Of a DNA stretch of 64,000 bases, positions 35,755 to 46,920 are shown piece after piece. The number at the start of each line of letters is the position of its first letter. Positions within the stretch are counted from its first letter, which is position 1. The position numbers and the translations under genes were made by a program. The stretch comes from Thiothrix sp. (GTDB lineage: Bacteria > Pseudomonadota > Gammaproteobacteria > Thiotrichales > Thiotrichaceae), in assembly GCF_028714775.1 (NCBI RefSeq), contig NZ_JAQTLS010000004.1, forward strand, positions 55,232-119,231, written 5' to 3'. A model generated the notes under the pieces. That model was not told the DNA's origin. It worked only from the letters and a program-made list of their open reading frames with translations, and did no database searches.

Positions 35755-36210
35755 ATGTTTCGCGGCATTTCGCATATCACGGTTGACACGAAAGGGCGCT
35801 TGGCGATGCCTGCCAAGTACCGTGATGCCATCGCGGAGTCTGCGGGTGGGCAAATTATCATTACCGTTGACCACATGGATAAGTGCTTATTGATTTACCC
35901 CATGGATCAATGGCTAAAAGTCGAGAAAACCCTGATGTCATTGCCTAACATGGATCGCCGTGTACGCCGTATGCAGCGTTTGATCCAAGGTCATGCTTCG
36001 GATATGGAATTAGATGCCCAAGGGCGGGTACTTTTGCCTGCACCTTTGCGTGAGTACGCTGGCATCGACAAGCACGTTGTCCTCGTTGGGCAAGCAAACA
36101 AGTTTGAATTGTGGGACGCTGATCTTTGGGAAGCTGCGCGTGAATCTTGGTTGCTGGAAGCGCAGGAAGACGATGAAACCAATGAAGTTCTTAGTCAGGT
36201 CTCGATGTAA
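35755..36210 (+). CDS. mraZ: Transcriptional regulator MraZ
   Basis: A 151-residue protein with two SpoVT/AbrB-like halves. The first contains ITVDTKGRLAMPAKYRD, the second ELDAQGRVLLPAPLREYAG; the DxxGR motif in each makes the DNA-binding surface. It forms a ring and represses its own operon through the GTGGG repeats found here at 35699-35728. Its stop overlaps the rsmH start. Confidence 0.97.
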   Translation: MFRGISHITVDTKGRLAMPAKYRDAIAESAGGQIIITVDHMDKCLLIYPMDQWLKVEKTLMSLPNMDRRVRRMQRLIQGHASDMELDAQGRVLLPAPLREYAGIDKHVVLVGQANKFELWDADLWEAARESWLLEAQEDDETNEVLSQVSM

Positions 36211-37160
36211 TGACAACACCACAATTTGATGAGGTCTGGAAGCACGACACGGTGCTTCTACATGAAGCTGTTGCTGCGCTGGAAGTGCAGGCGTCAGGTG
36301 TTTATGTGGATGGTACATACGGGCGTGGCGGTCACTCCGCCTTGATTCTGGAGCAGTTGGGCGAAAACGGGCGGTTGATTGTCATTGATAAAGATACGGT
36401 TGCGGTCGGACATGCGCGTCAGCGCTACGCCAATGACCCACGTGTGTTTGTTTGGCACGGTTCGTTCAGTGATTTTCCTCAAGCACTGGTAGCTGCTGGT
36501 GTGAATGGCAACATTCAAGGTTTGTTGCTTGATTTGGGTGTTTCCTCCCCGCAACTGGATGATGCTGGGCGTGGCTTCAGCTTTATGCGTGAAGGCCCGC
36601 TCGATATGCGGATGGATACTTCCAAGGGTATGAGTGCCTCTGAATGGTTGGATAAGGCAGGCGAAGCTGAAATTGCCGATGTGCTTTGGCGTTACGGGGA
36701 AGAGAAGTTTTCCCGCCAGATTGCACGCGAAATTGTACGCACCCGTTTGCAAAACCCCTTGCAAACCACAACGAAGCTGGCTGAATTAATCGCAGGAGTG
36801 GTTCGTAAACGTGAGCCGGGCAAGCATCCGGCTACCCGTAGTTTTCAAGCAATACGCATAAAGGTTAATCAGGAACTCGATGATGTCGAAGCGTGTTTAC
36901 ACAAGGTGGTTGATTGCTTGGCTCCCGGCGGGCGTTTGGTCGTTATTAGCTTCCATTCCCTCGAAGACCGGATTGTTAAGCACTACCTGCGTGATGTTTC
37001 CACTCCGCCATCATTGCCTAAGGGGTTGCCAGTGATGCCGAAATCCGTGCAGCCTCCCATGAAGATTGTAAAAAAAGCGATGCGTCCTGAAGAGGCGGAA
37101 GTGCAAGGCAATGTGCGTGCACGCAGCGCCATCATGCGCATCGGGGAGCGGGTTGCATGA
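36210..37160 (+). CDS. rsmH: 16S rRNA m4C1402 methyltransferase RsmH
   Basis: This 316-residue SAM-dependent methyltransferase (old name MraW) methylates N4 of C1402 in 16S rRNA. SAM site is in YVDGTYGRGGHS, LLDLGVSSPQLD follows, and the C-terminal block has FHSLEDRIVK. HDTVLLHEA opens the family domain. It overlaps mraZ by one base and ftsL by four. Confidence 0.97.
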   Translation: MTTPQFDEVWKHDTVLLHEAVAALEVQASGVYVDGTYGRGGHSALILEQLGENGRLIVIDKDTVAVGHARQRYANDPRVFVWHGSFSDFPQALVAAGVNGNIQGLLLDLGVSSPQLDDAGRGFSFMREGPLDMRMDTSKGMSASEWLDKAGEAEIADVLWRYGEEKFSRQIAREIVRTRLQNPLQTTTKLAELIAGVVRKREPGKHPATRSFQAIRIKVNQELDDVEACLHKVVDCLAPGGRLVVISFHSLEDRIVKHYLRDVSTPPSLPKGLPVMPKSVQPPMKIVKKAMRPEEAEVQGNVRARSAIMRIGERVA

Positions 37161-37432
37161 TCCGCGCCAGTTTTTTGGGTTTACTGGCTTTGTACGTGCT
37201 GGTTATCGGCATGGCATTGCTGGTGGTGGCAAACAGGCATGAGGCTCGCCAATTGTTTGCTGACATCCAAAAGCTGGACAAAGAACGTGATGGGTTAAAT
37301 GCCGATTGGAGCCAGTTAAAGCTGGAACAACAAGGCGTGTTATTGAATCAGGTGCACGTGGATACACGGGCGAACCAAGAACTGGGGATGCATAAGCCTT
37401 CCGCAGAAAACATTAAGGTCATACGCGAGTGA
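37157..37432 (+). CDS. ftsL: Cell division protein FtsL
   Basis: This 91-residue bitopic protein has a short cytoplasmic start, one membrane helix (residues 5-24) and a periplasmic coiled coil. It forms a complex with FtsB and FtsQ at the septum and activates FtsWI. Sequence is poorly conserved; identity rests on topology and position between rsmH and ftsI. Overlaps both neighbours by four bases. Confidence 0.93.
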   Translation: MIRASFLGLLALYVLVIGMALLVVANRHEARQLFADIQKLDKERDGLNADWSQLKLEQQGVLLNQVHVDTRANQELGMHKPSAENIKVIRE

Positions 37433-39318
37433 AACGCAAGCAACTTAAATCACCAGTTTTTCAGGGTAGGCGGCTCTTCTTGATGCTCGCCCTGTTGCTT
37501 GTGATCGGCGTTTTGCTGCTGCGGGCGGTGTGGCTGGAAGTCTTTCAGCAGGAAATGTTGCAACAGCAGGCGGGTAAGCGGCAGCTCCGCGAGGTGGTTG
37601 TTCCCGCTTACCGGGGCATGATCCTTGACCGTAACGGCGACCCAGTGGCGATCAGTTCCCCGGTAGATTCGTTGTGGTGTAATCCACAAGACCTGTTGAA
37701 AGCCCGCGAAGAGTTGCGCCACGATTACGAATTGACCCGTCAGGTAACGGATGCCACCGTCGGTGATGCAACGGCTGAAGAGCAGGAAGCCCGTGATGTG
37801 GCAGCTACGGGATTTGCCCGCCTTGAAAAAGGCTTGCGCCGCATAGAACAAGAGGGCGGCTTGCAGGAGGGGGAGCTGCTTGTTGAGTTGGAAAAAGCCA
37901 GTGATAAGCAGTTTTTCTATCTGGGGCGGCATTTGCCTTTGGAAGTGGCGGCCAGCATTTTGGCATTGGATTTGCCGGGCGTTGCGGCTACCCGCGAATA
38001 CCGCCGTTATTACCCATTAGGGGAAATGGCTGGGCATGTGGTCGGCATGACGAACGTGGATGGTCTCGGTATTGAGGGCATAGAAAAAGCCCGTAATGAT
38101 TCACTGGCAGGCAAAAATGGCAAAACACGGGTTATCCGCGATGGCAAAGGCCGGTTGGTGGAGAGTGTTGTACGGCTAGAAGATATGCAGCCGGGGCAAA
38201 ATGTCCAACTCAGTATTGACCGCCGTATCCAGTACATGGCCTACAAAGAATTGAAAACCCGCGTTGCTGAACTGGGTGCGAAAGCTGGTTCCTTGGTGGT
38301 GTTGGATGCCCATACCGGGGAAATTCTGGCGATGGCAAATGTGCCGTCTTTCAACCCAAATAACCGCAAAGGCATTGAACCCTACTTGTACCGCAACCGT
38401 GCGGTGGCTGACAAATCAGAACCGGGTTCGACCTTGAAGCCATTAACCATCGCCGCTGCTTTGGAGGCGCGGGTGTTGGGGCCTGATGTGCAAATTAATA
38501 CCTCACCGGGCAAAATCAACTTCGGCAAATACGTGGTGAAAGACCCCAAAGACTACGGCTCCATCAGCCTGCCGACCTTGCTGGCAAAGTCCAGTAACGT
38601 GGGTGCTAGCCGTGTTGCTTTGTTGGTGGGGGCGCGTGATCACTGGATGTTCCTCAGCCGTATGGGTTTTGGGCGCGTGCCGGATGCTGGGTTTTCCGGT
38701 GAAAGCCCCGGTGAGTTGACCAATTACACCGAGTGGGGAAAAGTTGACCGTGCATCACACGGTTATGGTTATGGCCTGTCGGTTAGCCTGCTGCAACTTG
38801 CCCATGCTTATGCCCCGTTTGCGGCAAACGGCTTGTTGATGCCTGCCAGTATTTACAAAGTTGACCGGCAAGTGGTTGGTCAACAAGTGATGTCACCGGA
38901 AACCGCCCGTTCTGTGCTGCGCATGATGGAAGCGGTGGTACAAAAAGGCGGTACGGGTGAAAAGGCGATGGTTGATGGCTACCGTATTGCCGGTAAAACG
39001 GGTACGGCTTACAAATTCATTAATAAAGCCTACCGCAATGACCGTTACCTAACCAGTTTCATCGGTATCGCACCGGCTAGCCGCCCGCGTTTGGTGGTTG
39101 CTGTGCAGATTGACGAACCCAAAATATCAGACAGTGGCGGCTTAGCGGCTGCCCCGGTCTTCTCGAAAGTGATGGGCGAATCCTTGCGCCTGCTTGATAT
39201 TCCGCCGGATAACCTGCCAGCGGTGAAACAGGCAGCGCAACAGCCCGTCGCAGTGCCAGCACCCGTAGCACCAACGCCAACGACACCAATAGCGCAACCC
39301 GTAGGAGGGGCAACATGA
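37429..39318 (+). CDS. ftsI: Peptidoglycan transpeptidase FtsI (PBP3)
   Basis: This 629-residue septal transpeptidase has one N-terminal membrane helix (residues ~14-33), a pedestal domain with RGMILDRNGDPVAIS, and the penicillin-binding domain. The active-site Ser is in GSTLKP (SxxK), SSN is in LLAKSSNVG, and KTG is in IAGKTGTAYK. A Pro/Ala-rich tail of ~30 residues ends the protein. It cross-links septal wall with FtsW. It is slightly longer than E. coli FtsI because of the tail and an insert near residues 100-160. Confidence 0.97.
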   Translation: MKRKQLKSPVFQGRRLFLMLALLLVIGVLLLRAVWLEVFQQEMLQQQAGKRQLREVVVPAYRGMILDRNGDPVAISSPVDSLWCNPQDLLKAREELRHDYELTRQVTDATVGDATAEEQEARDVAATGFARLEKGLRRIEQEGGLQEGELLVELEKASDKQFFYLGRHLPLEVAASILALDLPGVAATREYRRYYPLGEMAGHVVGMTNVDGLGIEGIEKARNDSLAGKNGKTRVIRDGKGRLVESVVRLEDMQPGQNVQLSIDRRIQYMAYKELKTRVAELGAKAGSLVVLDAHTGEILAMANVPSFNPNNRKGIEPYLYRNRAVADKSEPGSTLKPLTIAAALEARVLGPDVQINTSPGKINFGKYVVKDPKDYGSISLPTLLAKSSNVGASRVALLVGARDHWMFLSRMGFGRVPDAGFSGESPGELTNYTEWGKVDRASHGYGYGLSVSLLQLAHAYAPFAANGLLMPASIYKVDRQVVGQQVMSPETARSVLRMMEAVVQKGGTGEKAMVDGYRIAGKTGTAYKFINKAYRNDRYLTSFIGIAPASRPRLVVAVQIDEPKISDSGGLAAAPVFSKVMGESLRLLDIPPDNLPAVKQAAQQPVAVPAPVAPTPTTPIAQPVGGAT

Positions 39319-40808
39319 AACAGATAATGTCCCTGCGGGTATTGCTTGACGGCATCGTGCCATCCGCCCCCGAGGTAATGGTGAGCGGTTTGACGCTGGA
39401 TAACCGCAAAGTCCAACCGGGCATGGCCTTTGTCGCCTTGCGCGGAACCCGTCAACACGGCTTGATGTATGCCGAAGCCGCCGTACAGGCAGGCGCGTCG
39501 GTCGTGCTTTTCGAGCCAGAAGACGGCTTGCAACAGCCACCCTTGTCGGTTGGGCTAGTGCCTGTGCCTTCCTTGCGGGAGCATCTGGGCACGCTCGCCG
39601 ACCGTTTTAATACCAGCCCCAGTGCCGGGCTATTCATGGTCGGTATTACCGGGACAGACGGAAAAACCTCCGTCAGTCATTTCGTTGCCGAAGCTTTGAA
39701 TGTAGGCACTGCGGATGCCGCAGTAATTGGCACATTGGGTATCGGTTTGCCCGGTGCATTACAGCCTGCCACCCACACCACGCCGGATGCATTGACTGTC
39801 CACCACCTGCTGCGTGATTTGCAGGACAGTGGTTTTAACAGCATCGCGATGGAGGTTTCCTCCCATGCGCTGGATCAGGGGCGGGTTAATGGTATCCGCT
39901 TTGATGTGGCAGTCCTGACCAATCTGACCCGCGACCATTTGGATTACCACGGCACGGTAGATGCGTATGCGGAAGCCAAACGCAAGCTGTTCCACTGGCC
40001 TGATTTGAAAACCGTGGTGCTGAATTTGGATGATGCTTTCGGGCGTCGTTTGGCGGAAGAATTGGCGGGTACATCCGTGCGGGTCATTGGCTATGGTGTT
40101 GGCAATGTTGATGTTTATCCCGCCGGAACGTTGGTGGCAACTGACCCAGTATTTGACCACAGCGGCATCCGCGCCACGGTGGTGGTGGGGAATGACCGTG
40201 GTGAACTACAAGCGCCAGTGCTGGGACAATTTAACCTGCATAATTTGCTGGCAGCTTTAGGCGTGTTGCTGGCAAAAGGTCTGGAATTGGCGGATGCCCT
40301 ACAACGCCTGCAACACGTCTGGGTTGTACCCGGTCGTATGGAACGGGTAGTGGCAGAAAAGGATGGCGGCAAACTGGTGGTGGTCGATTACGCCCATACG
40401 CCCGGTGCGCTGGAACAGGTGTTGAAAGCGGTGCATGTCCACACGCGCGGGCGTTTACTGTGTGTATTTGGTTGTGGTGGCGACCGTGATCGGGGCAAGC
40501 GCCCATTAATGGCTCAAATGGCAGAATCTAGTGCTGACGTGGTGATCGTAACCGACGATAATCCGCGCACTGAAAATCCATACCAAATATTTGAGGACAT
40601 TATGCAGGGCTTCAACAACACCGCAGGCGTGACTTTTGAGCACGACCGCGCCAAGGCTATCCGCCTTGCCATTGGGCAGGCACAAGTAGGCGACACCGTA
40701 CTGATTGCTGGCAAAGGGCACGAAACCGTGCAGATTTTGGTAGACCATAGCGTGCCATTTGATGACCGCGAACAGGCAGCGCAAGCGTTGCGGGAGTGCG
40801 CCGTATGA
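39315..40808 (+). CDS. murE: UDP-MurNAc-tripeptide ligase MurE
   Basis: This 497-residue Mur ligase has P-loop GITGTDGKTS, the conserved HTTPDA and EVSSHAL blocks, and the DNPRTENP motif that marks the meso-diaminopimelate-adding type. It adds the third stem residue in the cytoplasm. Overlaps ftsI and murF by four bases each. Confidence 0.97.
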   Translation: MKQIMSLRVLLDGIVPSAPEVMVSGLTLDNRKVQPGMAFVALRGTRQHGLMYAEAAVQAGASVVLFEPEDGLQQPPLSVGLVPVPSLREHLGTLADRFNTSPSAGLFMVGITGTDGKTSVSHFVAEALNVGTADAAVIGTLGIGLPGALQPATHTTPDALTVHHLLRDLQDSGFNSIAMEVSSHALDQGRVNGIRFDVAVLTNLTRDHLDYHGTVDAYAEAKRKLFHWPDLKTVVLNLDDAFGRRLAEELAGTSVRVIGYGVGNVDVYPAGTLVATDPVFDHSGIRATVVVGNDRGELQAPVLGQFNLHNLLAALGVLLAKGLELADALQRLQHVWVVPGRMERVVAEKDGGKLVVVDYAHTPGALEQVLKAVHVHTRGRLLCVFGCGGDRDRGKRPLMAQMAESSADVVIVTDDNPRTENPYQIFEDIMQGFNNTAGVTFEHDRAKAIRLAIGQAQVGDTVLIAGKGHETVQILVDHSVPFDDREQAAQALRECAV

Positions 40809-42148
40809 CATGGTTGATGCTTTCACAAATTGCGCAAATGACGGGTGGGGCATTGCACGGTCAAGATGTGGCAGTCGAGCGGGTGGAACGCGATTCCCGC
40901 GCTGTACAGGCAGACGATTTGTTCTTGGCACTGCAAGGTGAGCGTTTCGATGCCCACGATTTCGTCCCGCAAGTTGCAGGTAAAGCCAGTGCCGCCATGG
41001 TTTCACGGGTTGTGGATGCCGATATTTCGCAAGTGGTGGTGGATGACGTGCGTTTGGCGCTGGGCAGGTTGGCAGCCGCATGGCGCAAGCAGTTCCATCA
41101 GCCAGTCATCGGTTTGACCGGCAGTAACGGCAAGACCACGTTGAAGGAAATGCTTACCGCGATCTTGTCGCTGCAAGGCCGTACCTTGGCGACGATTGGC
41201 AACTTGAACAACGATCTGGGTATGCCGTTGACCTTGCTGCGCTTGCGTGCAGAAGACGAATTCGCGGTGATCGAAATGGGCGCAAACCATTTCGGTGAAA
41301 TTGATTATTTAACCCGCATTGCCTGCCCGGATGTGGCAGTGCTGAACAATGCCGGGGCAGCGCATTTGGAAGGCTTTGGTGATATTGCCGGGGTTGCCCG
41401 CGCCAAAGGTGAGCTTTTCAATGGGCTGAATGATAACGGTGTGGCAGTTATCAATGCCGACGATACCTATGCCGATTACTGGCGGGGTTTGAACCCTACT
41501 CGCAAGGTGCTGAGTTTCGGCATGGATCGCGTGGCTGACGTGCAAGGCGTGAACGGTGATAACAACCAATTCTGCCTGCAAGCCAAGGGGCAAACCGTGC
41601 CAGTCGACCTGAAATTGTTGGGTCGCCACAACCAGATGAATGCACTGGCAGCGGCTGCTGCCGCACTGGCGCTGGGTGTGGAACTGGACACAATTCGCCA
41701 AGGCTTAGAATCCCTGCAACCTGTCAAAGGGCGTTTGAACCCGAAAACAGGCAAACACGGTGGCATGGTGATCGACGACACCTATAACGCTAACCCCAGC
41801 TCTACTGCCGCCGCAGTTGAAGTACTGGCTAGCTTGCACGGAAAAAAAATATTGGTACTGGGTGACATGGGCGAATTGGGCAACACCGGCGAGCAATTAC
41901 ATGCCGCGATTGGGCAACAAGCCGCAGTGCTTGGCCTCGACGCGCTTTACACGTTGGGTACATTGAGCGCAGGCGCTGCGTCAGCCTTTGGTACGGGCAA
42001 GGCTTTCACCGATTTGGGTGTTTTGCTGGATACCTTGGAACAAGATTTGCAACCGGGTACGAATGTGCTGGTGAAAGGTTCGCGCAGTTCGCGCATGGAA
42101 CGGGTGGTAGACGCGCTAACAGCAGGTGCTGTTAAGGAGGCTGCGTAA
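40805..42148 (+). CDS. murF: UDP-MurNAc-pentapeptide ligase MurF
   Basis: This 447-residue ligase adds D-Ala-D-Ala. P-loop is [20 protein letters not shown] is conserved, and [10 protein letters not shown] is in the C-terminal domain. ATG 40805 overlaps the murE stop (ATGA) with GGGAG upstream; an in-frame GTG at 40796 is the alternative. One-base overlap with mraY. Confidence 0.96.
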   Translation: MTWLMLSQIAQMTGGALHGQDVAVERVERDSRAVQADDLFLALQGERFDAHDFVPQVAGKASAAMVSRVVDADISQVVVDDVRLALGRLAAAWRKQFHQPVIGLTGSNGKTTLKEMLTAILSLQGRTLATIGNLNNDLGMPLTLLRLRAEDEFAVIEMGANHFGEIDYLTRIACPDVAVLNNAGAAHLEGFGDIAGVARAKGELFNGLNDNGVAVINADDTYADYWRGLNPTRKVLSFGMDRVADVQGVNGDNNQFCLQAKGQTVPVDLKLLGRHNQMNALAAAAAALALGVELDTIRQGLESLQPVKGRLNPKTGKHGGMVIDDTYNANPSSTAAAVEVLASLHGKKILVLGDMGELGNTGEQLHAAIGQQAAVLGLDALYTLGTLSAGAASAFGTGKAFTDLGVLLDTLEQDLQPGTNVLVKGSRSSRMERVVDALTAGAVKEAA

Positions 42149-43230
42149 TGTTGTTGTGGCTGTTTGATTTCCTCGACCGTTTTTACCACGGTTTCAATGT
42201 ATTCCATTACATTACTTTGCGGGCGATTTTGGGTTTGCTGACGGCGCTGTTTATTGCGCTGTGGACAGGGCCGGGCATGATCCGGGCGCTGACCCGCCTA
42301 AAAATTGGGCAATATATTCGTGAAGATGGCCCGCAACACCAGATGAAGGCGGGTACGCCGACCATGGGTGGGGTGATGATTATCTTGGCGATTGCGGTGG
42401 CAACGCTGCTGTGGGCGGATTTGAGTAACCGCTACGTGTGGGTGTCGCTGTTTGCCACGCTGGGCTTTGGTCTGGTCGGTGGGCTGGATGATTACATCAA
42501 GCTGAAAATGCGCCGCAATATGGGGCTGACCGCCCGCCAAAAGACTGTTGGGTTAACCCTCGTGGGGTTCGCGGCGGCGTTTTTCCTGTTTTTCACGGCG
42601 CAAACTTCGACTGAAACCACGCTGTTTTTGCCGATCCTGAAAGATGCGCATTGGCAACTGGGGTGGTTGTTCATCCCGTGGGTGTATTTGGTGGTAGTCG
42701 GCTCCAGTAATGCGGTGAACCTGACGGATGGGCTGGATGGCTTGGCGATCATGCCGACCATCATGGTGGCAGGTGGTTTGGCGATTTTTGCTTACGTCAG
42801 CGGCAACGCAACCATGGCCCAATATTTGGGGATTCCGCGCGTGCCGGGTGCAGGTGAGTTGGTGGTGTTCTGTGCCGCCATTTTCGGCGCAGGGCTGGGT
42901 TTCTTGTGGTTCAACACTTACCCCGCGCAAGTATTCATGGGTGATGTGGGGGCGCTGGCACTGGGTGCGGCACTCGGCATCGTGGCAGTGATCGTGCGTC
43001 AGGAAATCGTATTGGCGATCATGGGTGGCATTTTCGTGATGGAAACGCTGTCGGTGATCATGCAGGTGGCTTACTTCAAAGCAACGGGTGGTAAGCGGAT
43101 TTTCCGTATGGCTCCCTTGCACCACCACTATGAAAAGAAGGGTTGGCCTGAGCCACGGGTTATCGTGCGTTTTTGGATCATTACCGTGATTCTGGTGATG
43201 ATTGGTCTAGCAACGTTGAAAATTCGTTAA
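42148..43230 (+). CDS. mraY: Phospho-MurNAc-pentapeptide translocase MraY
   Basis: This 360-residue membrane enzyme has ten helices and makes lipid I from UDP-MurNAc-pentapeptide and undecaprenyl phosphate. Signatures are [27 protein letters not shown] and [13 protein letters not shown]. Overlaps murF and murD by one base. Confidence 0.98.
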   Translation: MLLWLFDFLDRFYHGFNVFHYITLRAILGLLTALFIALWTGPGMIRALTRLKIGQYIREDGPQHQMKAGTPTMGGVMIILAIAVATLLWADLSNRYVWVSLFATLGFGLVGGLDDYIKLKMRRNMGLTARQKTVGLTLVGFAAAFFLFFTAQTSTETTLFLPILKDAHWQLGWLFIPWVYLVVVGSSNAVNLTDGLDGLAIMPTIMVAGGLAIFAYVSGNATMAQYLGIPRVPGAGELVVFCAAIFGAGLGFLWFNTYPAQVFMGDVGALALGAALGIVAVIVRQEIVLAIMGGIFVMETLSVIMQVAYFKATGGKRIFRMAPLHHHYEKKGWPEPRVIVRFWIITVILVMIGLATLKIR

Positions 43231-44582
43231 TGGGTAACGTGAACATGGCAATGCAAGCAAACAACTGGAAAACACTCGTCGTCGGCCTTGGGCAGACGGG
43301 GCTTTCGGTTGCGCGTCATTTGCAGGCACGTGGCGTTGCTTTTGCGGTGGTGGATAGCCGTAGCAATCCGCCGGGCAAGGATGAGTTGCTCACGGAGTTC
43401 CCGCAAGCGCCGTATGCCTTCGGTGCGTTTGCCGACGCGCAGGAACTGTTTGCGGCAGCACAAACGCTGGTGGTTAGCCCCGGTATTGCGGTAGCAACCC
43501 CAGAAATCCACGCGGCGGCGAAACGTGGCGCGGAAATCATCGGCGACATCGAATTGTTTGTGCGCGAAGCCCAAGCTCCGGTGATTGCGATTACTGGCTC
43601 CAACGGTAAGAGCAGCGTGACCACCTTGGTTGACTTGATGGCACAAAAGGCGGGCATGAAATCTTACGCAGGTGGCAACCTTGGTTATGCCGCGCTGGAT
43701 TTGCTGCAACAGCCTGCGCCTGATTTGTACGTGATGGAGCTTTCCAGCTTCCAGTTGGAAACCACCCAGTCGTTACATGCGGTATCCGCCGTGGTACTGA
43801 ATGTCAGCGAAGACCACATGGATCGTTACGCCAGTTACGCCGATTACGCCGCAGCCAAGCAAGTGGTTTACCACAATTGCGGCTGCGCGGTGGTGAACCG
43901 TGATGACCCGCTGGTGATGGCAATGGTGGAAGGGGAGTGCGTCAGTTTCGGCCTTGATGTTCCTGCCGAAGGCCAATACGGCATCCGCGAACACGACGGT
44001 AAACGTTGGTTGGCAAAAGGTGAAACCCTGCTGTTGGCGACCGATGAAATGAGGCTTCCCGGCGAACACAATTACGCCAATGCCTTGGCTTCACTGGCTT
44101 TGGGCGAAGCGGCTGGTATTCCGTTGGAAGGGATGCTTGCTGCCTTACGTGAGTTCACGGGTCTGTCGCACCGCACCCAATGGGTACGTGAGCGCAACGG
44201 GGTGAATTGGTACAACGATTCCAAAGGCACAAATGTCGGCGCAACCTTGGCGGCTTTGGCAGGCTTGCCCGGCAAAACCGTGTTGATTGCAGGCGGACAA
44301 GGTAAAGGCGCGGATTTTGCCCCGCTGAAACCTGTCGCGGCAGAAAAAGCCCGCGCTTTGGTGCTGATCGGTGAAGACCGCAACAAGATCGCAGCGGTGG
44401 TGGAAGGTTACGCCCCTTATGTATTCGCAGCGGATATGCAGGAAGCGGTGCAAGTTGCCGCAGAACTGGCGCAAGTGGGCGACAACGTGCTGCTTTCCCC
44501 CGCGTGCGCCAGTTTCGATATGTTTAAAGGCTACGCACATCGCGGTGATGTGTTCAGCGAAGCTGTCAGGGGGTTGCCATGA
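43230..44582 (+). CDS. murD: UDP-MurNAc-L-Ala D-glutamate ligase MurD
   Basis: This 450-residue ligase adds D-Glu. The N-terminal nucleotide fold has VVGLGQTGLSVARHL, P-loop is AITGSNGKSSVTTL, and NDSKGTNVGAT is in the third domain. ATG 43230 overlaps the mraY stop; later Met residues at 43245 and 43251 are possible starts. Overlaps ftsW by four bases. Confidence 0.96.
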   Translation: MGNVNMAMQANNWKTLVVGLGQTGLSVARHLQARGVAFAVVDSRSNPPGKDELLTEFPQAPYAFGAFADAQELFAAAQTLVVSPGIAVATPEIHAAAKRGAEIIGDIELFVREAQAPVIAITGSNGKSSVTTLVDLMAQKAGMKSYAGGNLGYAALDLLQQPAPDLYVMELSSFQLETTQSLHAVSAVVLNVSEDHMDRYASYADYAAAKQVVYHNCGCAVVNRDDPLVMAMVEGECVSFGLDVPAEGQYGIREHDGKRWLAKGETLLLATDEMRLPGEHNYANALASLALGEAAGIPLEGMLAALREFTGLSHRTQWVRERNGVNWYNDSKGTNVGATLAALAGLPGKTVLIAGGQGKGADFAPLKPVAAEKARALVLIGEDRNKIAAVVEGYAPYVFAADMQEAVQVAAELAQVGDNVLLSPACASFDMFKGYAHRGDVFSEAVRGLP

Positions 44583-45799
44583 ACGCAGCCGCCACGCCAG
44601 TAGAAGTTTTCGACAACAACCCATGGGAACGCTACGTTGACCGCGACATGGTGCTGGCTTTGTTGGCAATCATTGGCATTGGCATCGTGATACTGGCGTC
44701 TGCGTCCATGTGGGTGGCGGAAAAGCAGTACCAAGACCCGTACTATTTCCTGCAACGCCAATTGGTGTTCATGGGGGTGGGGATTTTGTTGGCCTTGGCA
44801 ATTTATCAAGTGCGCATTGATTTCTGGCAGCAATTGGGCGTGCGCTTGCTGCCGATCGTGTTGCTGCTGCTGGTGTTGGTGCTGATTCCGGGGATCGGCA
44901 AGCAAATAAACGGTAGCCGCCGTTGGTTAAATCTGGGGTTCACCGCCATCCAAGTATCAGAAATGGCGAAACTGATCATGCTGATGTACCTGTCCGGCTA
45001 TTTGATCCGGCACGGTAAGAGTTTGGCAATGTCACCGTCTTACCAGCCGTTGGTGATTCCGCTGCTGGTATTAGGGGTAACGGGTGGCTTGCTGTTACTG
45101 GAGCCAGATTTTGGCTCAACGGTGGTTATTTTCGTGACGGGGTTGGCGCTCTTATTCCTCGGTGGCGTGCCGTTGAAACGCTTAGGTGTGCTGTTGGGTG
45201 GCGCTATTTTGGTGATGATCCCGGTTTCGATGATGGGTTATCGCGGCGACCGTTGGGATGCGTTGATTAATCCTTGGGCGCATGAGGCGGACAAAGGTTA
45301 TCAGACTGTCCATGCATTGATGGCAATTGGTGATGGTGGCTGGTTCGGCTGTGGCTTGGGCGGTGGAGTACAAAAACTGTTCTACCTGCCGGAAGCGCAT
45401 AACGACTTCATCTTCTCGATATTGGCGGAAGAGCTGGGTTTCATCGGGATATTGGCGGTGCTGGCGCTGTATGGCTGGTTGGTGATGCGGGCGTTTGTCA
45501 TCGGTTTTCAGGCTGACAAGAGCGGGCGGCATTTTGGTGCGTATTTGGCTTACGGGATCGGTTTCTGGATGGGGTTCCAAGTGGTGCTGCACATCGGGGT
45601 CAATTTGGCAGTATTGCCGCCGAAAGGTTTGACCCTGCCGTTGATGAGTTACGGTGGCAGTAGCTTGATGATTACCTTGGTGGCAATGGCCTTGTTGATG
45701 CGCGTTTACCGTGAGACGTGGATTGCCCGTTTTGGTTTACCGGAGCGCAAAGTGCCGAATGTACGTAAAGCCCGTCCGATAGGGAGGACTGCACAATGA
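44579..45799 (+). CDS. ftsW: Septal glycosyltransferase FtsW
   Basis: This 406-residue SEDS membrane protein has about ten helices and polymerises septal glycan with FtsI. Conserved blocks are NGSRRWLNLG, PDFGSTVV, and the PEAHNDFIFSILAEELGFIG region with the catalytic Asp position. LPLMSYGGSSL is near the end. Overlaps murD and murG by four bases. Confidence 0.97.
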   Translation: MNAAATPVEVFDNNPWERYVDRDMVLALLAIIGIGIVILASASMWVAEKQYQDPYYFLQRQLVFMGVGILLALAIYQVRIDFWQQLGVRLLPIVLLLLVLVLIPGIGKQINGSRRWLNLGFTAIQVSEMAKLIMLMYLSGYLIRHGKSLAMSPSYQPLVIPLLVLGVTGGLLLLEPDFGSTVVIFVTGLALLFLGGVPLKRLGVLLGGAILVMIPVSMMGYRGDRWDALINPWAHEADKGYQTVHALMAIGDGGWFGCGLGGGVQKLFYLPEAHNDFIFSILAEELGFIGILAVLALYGWLVMRAFVIGFQADKSGRHFGAYLAYGIGFWMGFQVVLHIGVNLAVLPPKGLTLPLMSYGGSSLMITLVAMALLMRVYRETWIARFGLPERKVPNVRKARPIGRTAQ

Positions 45800-46920
45800 A
45801 TAATAAGCAACAGCGCCCGATCATGATTACTGCCGGTGGTACGGGTGGTCACGTCTATCCGGGGTTGGCGGTTGCCCGCGCCCTGATTGCGCAAGGCATT
45901 CCCGTGGTTTGGATGGGGACGCGCAAAGGCTTGGAAGCACGGGTCATTCCCGAAGCAGGCATCGAAATGGCGTGGTTGGATGTGAATGGCTTGCGCGGAA
46001 AAGGTTGGAAAACAGTGGTGATGGCACCGGTCAACCTGATCCGTGCATTGCTGCAATCCGTGCAGATCATGCTGAAACACAAACCCGCTGCCATTTTGGG
46101 CATGGGCGGTTTCGTTGCAGGCCCCGGTGGTTTTGTCGCGGCACTAATGGGGACACCTGTGGTGATCCACGAACAAAATGCCGTCGCGGGGTTGACCAAT
46201 AAACTGTTGTCGCGGGTTGCCCGCCGGGTGCTGGAAGGTTTCCCCGGTACGTTTACTGGCAGCGATAAAGTGATGGCGACCGGCAACCCGGTACGTCTGG
46301 ATATTGCCAGCCTGCCTAACCCGCTGGAACGTTTGGCAGACCGTGACGATGAACCTGTCCACTTGCTGGTGGTAGGTGGCAGCTTAGGTGCGCAAGCGTT
46401 GAACCAAATGGTTCCGCAAGCCTTGGCGCAATTAGCTACCGCTGGGCGTCCCGTGGTACGTCATCAGGCTGGTGTGCGTAATATTGATGACGCACGTAGC
46501 CAATACGCGGCTGCGGGCGTTGAGGCGGAAGTTATGCCGTTCATTGAGGATATGGCGGAAGCTTACGCATGGGCTGATCTGGTGATTTGCCGGGCGGGTG
46601 CATTGACCATTGCGGAATTGGCGGCTGCGGGCGTGGCAGCACTGTTGGTTCCTTTCCCATATGCGGTGGATGACCACCAGACTGCCAACGGTAAGTACCT
46701 TGCCGATAACGGTGCGGCCTTACTGATGCAGCAAAGTGACCTGACGGCGGAAAAGCTGGCAGGGGTGTTAAAAGATTTGTGTTCTGACCGTGCAAAACTG
46801 CGCCAGATGAGCATGGCTTCGCGCGAATTGGCGAAGCCTTACGCTACCGCGCAGGTAGCAGCCATCGTTGCCGCTTATGCCGGTTATGACGTTGATAACA
46901 AAGAAGGAAAGCAAGAATGA
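45796..46920 (+). CDS. murG: GlcNAc transferase MurG
   Basis: This 374-residue GT-B enzyme turns lipid I into lipid II on the inner face of the membrane. It has the Gly-rich start [39 protein letters not shown] and the [11 protein letters not shown] donor-site block. Overlaps its neighbours by four bases. Confidence 0.97.
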   Translation: MNNKQQRPIMITAGGTGGHVYPGLAVARALIAQGIPVVWMGTRKGLEARVIPEAGIEMAWLDVNGLRGKGWKTVVMAPVNLIRALLQSVQIMLKHKPAAILGMGGFVAGPGGFVAALMGTPVVIHEQNAVAGLTNKLLSRVARRVLEGFPGTFTGSDKVMATGNPVRLDIASLPNPLERLADRDDEPVHLLVVGGSLGAQALNQMVPQALAQLATAGRPVVRHQAGVRNIDDARSQYAAAGVEAEVMPFIEDMAEAYAWADLVICRAGALTIAELAAAGVAALLVPFPYAVDDHQTANGKYLADNGAALLMQQSDLTAEKLAGVLKDLCSDRAKLRQMSMASRELAKPYATAQVAAIVAAYAGYDVDNKEGKQE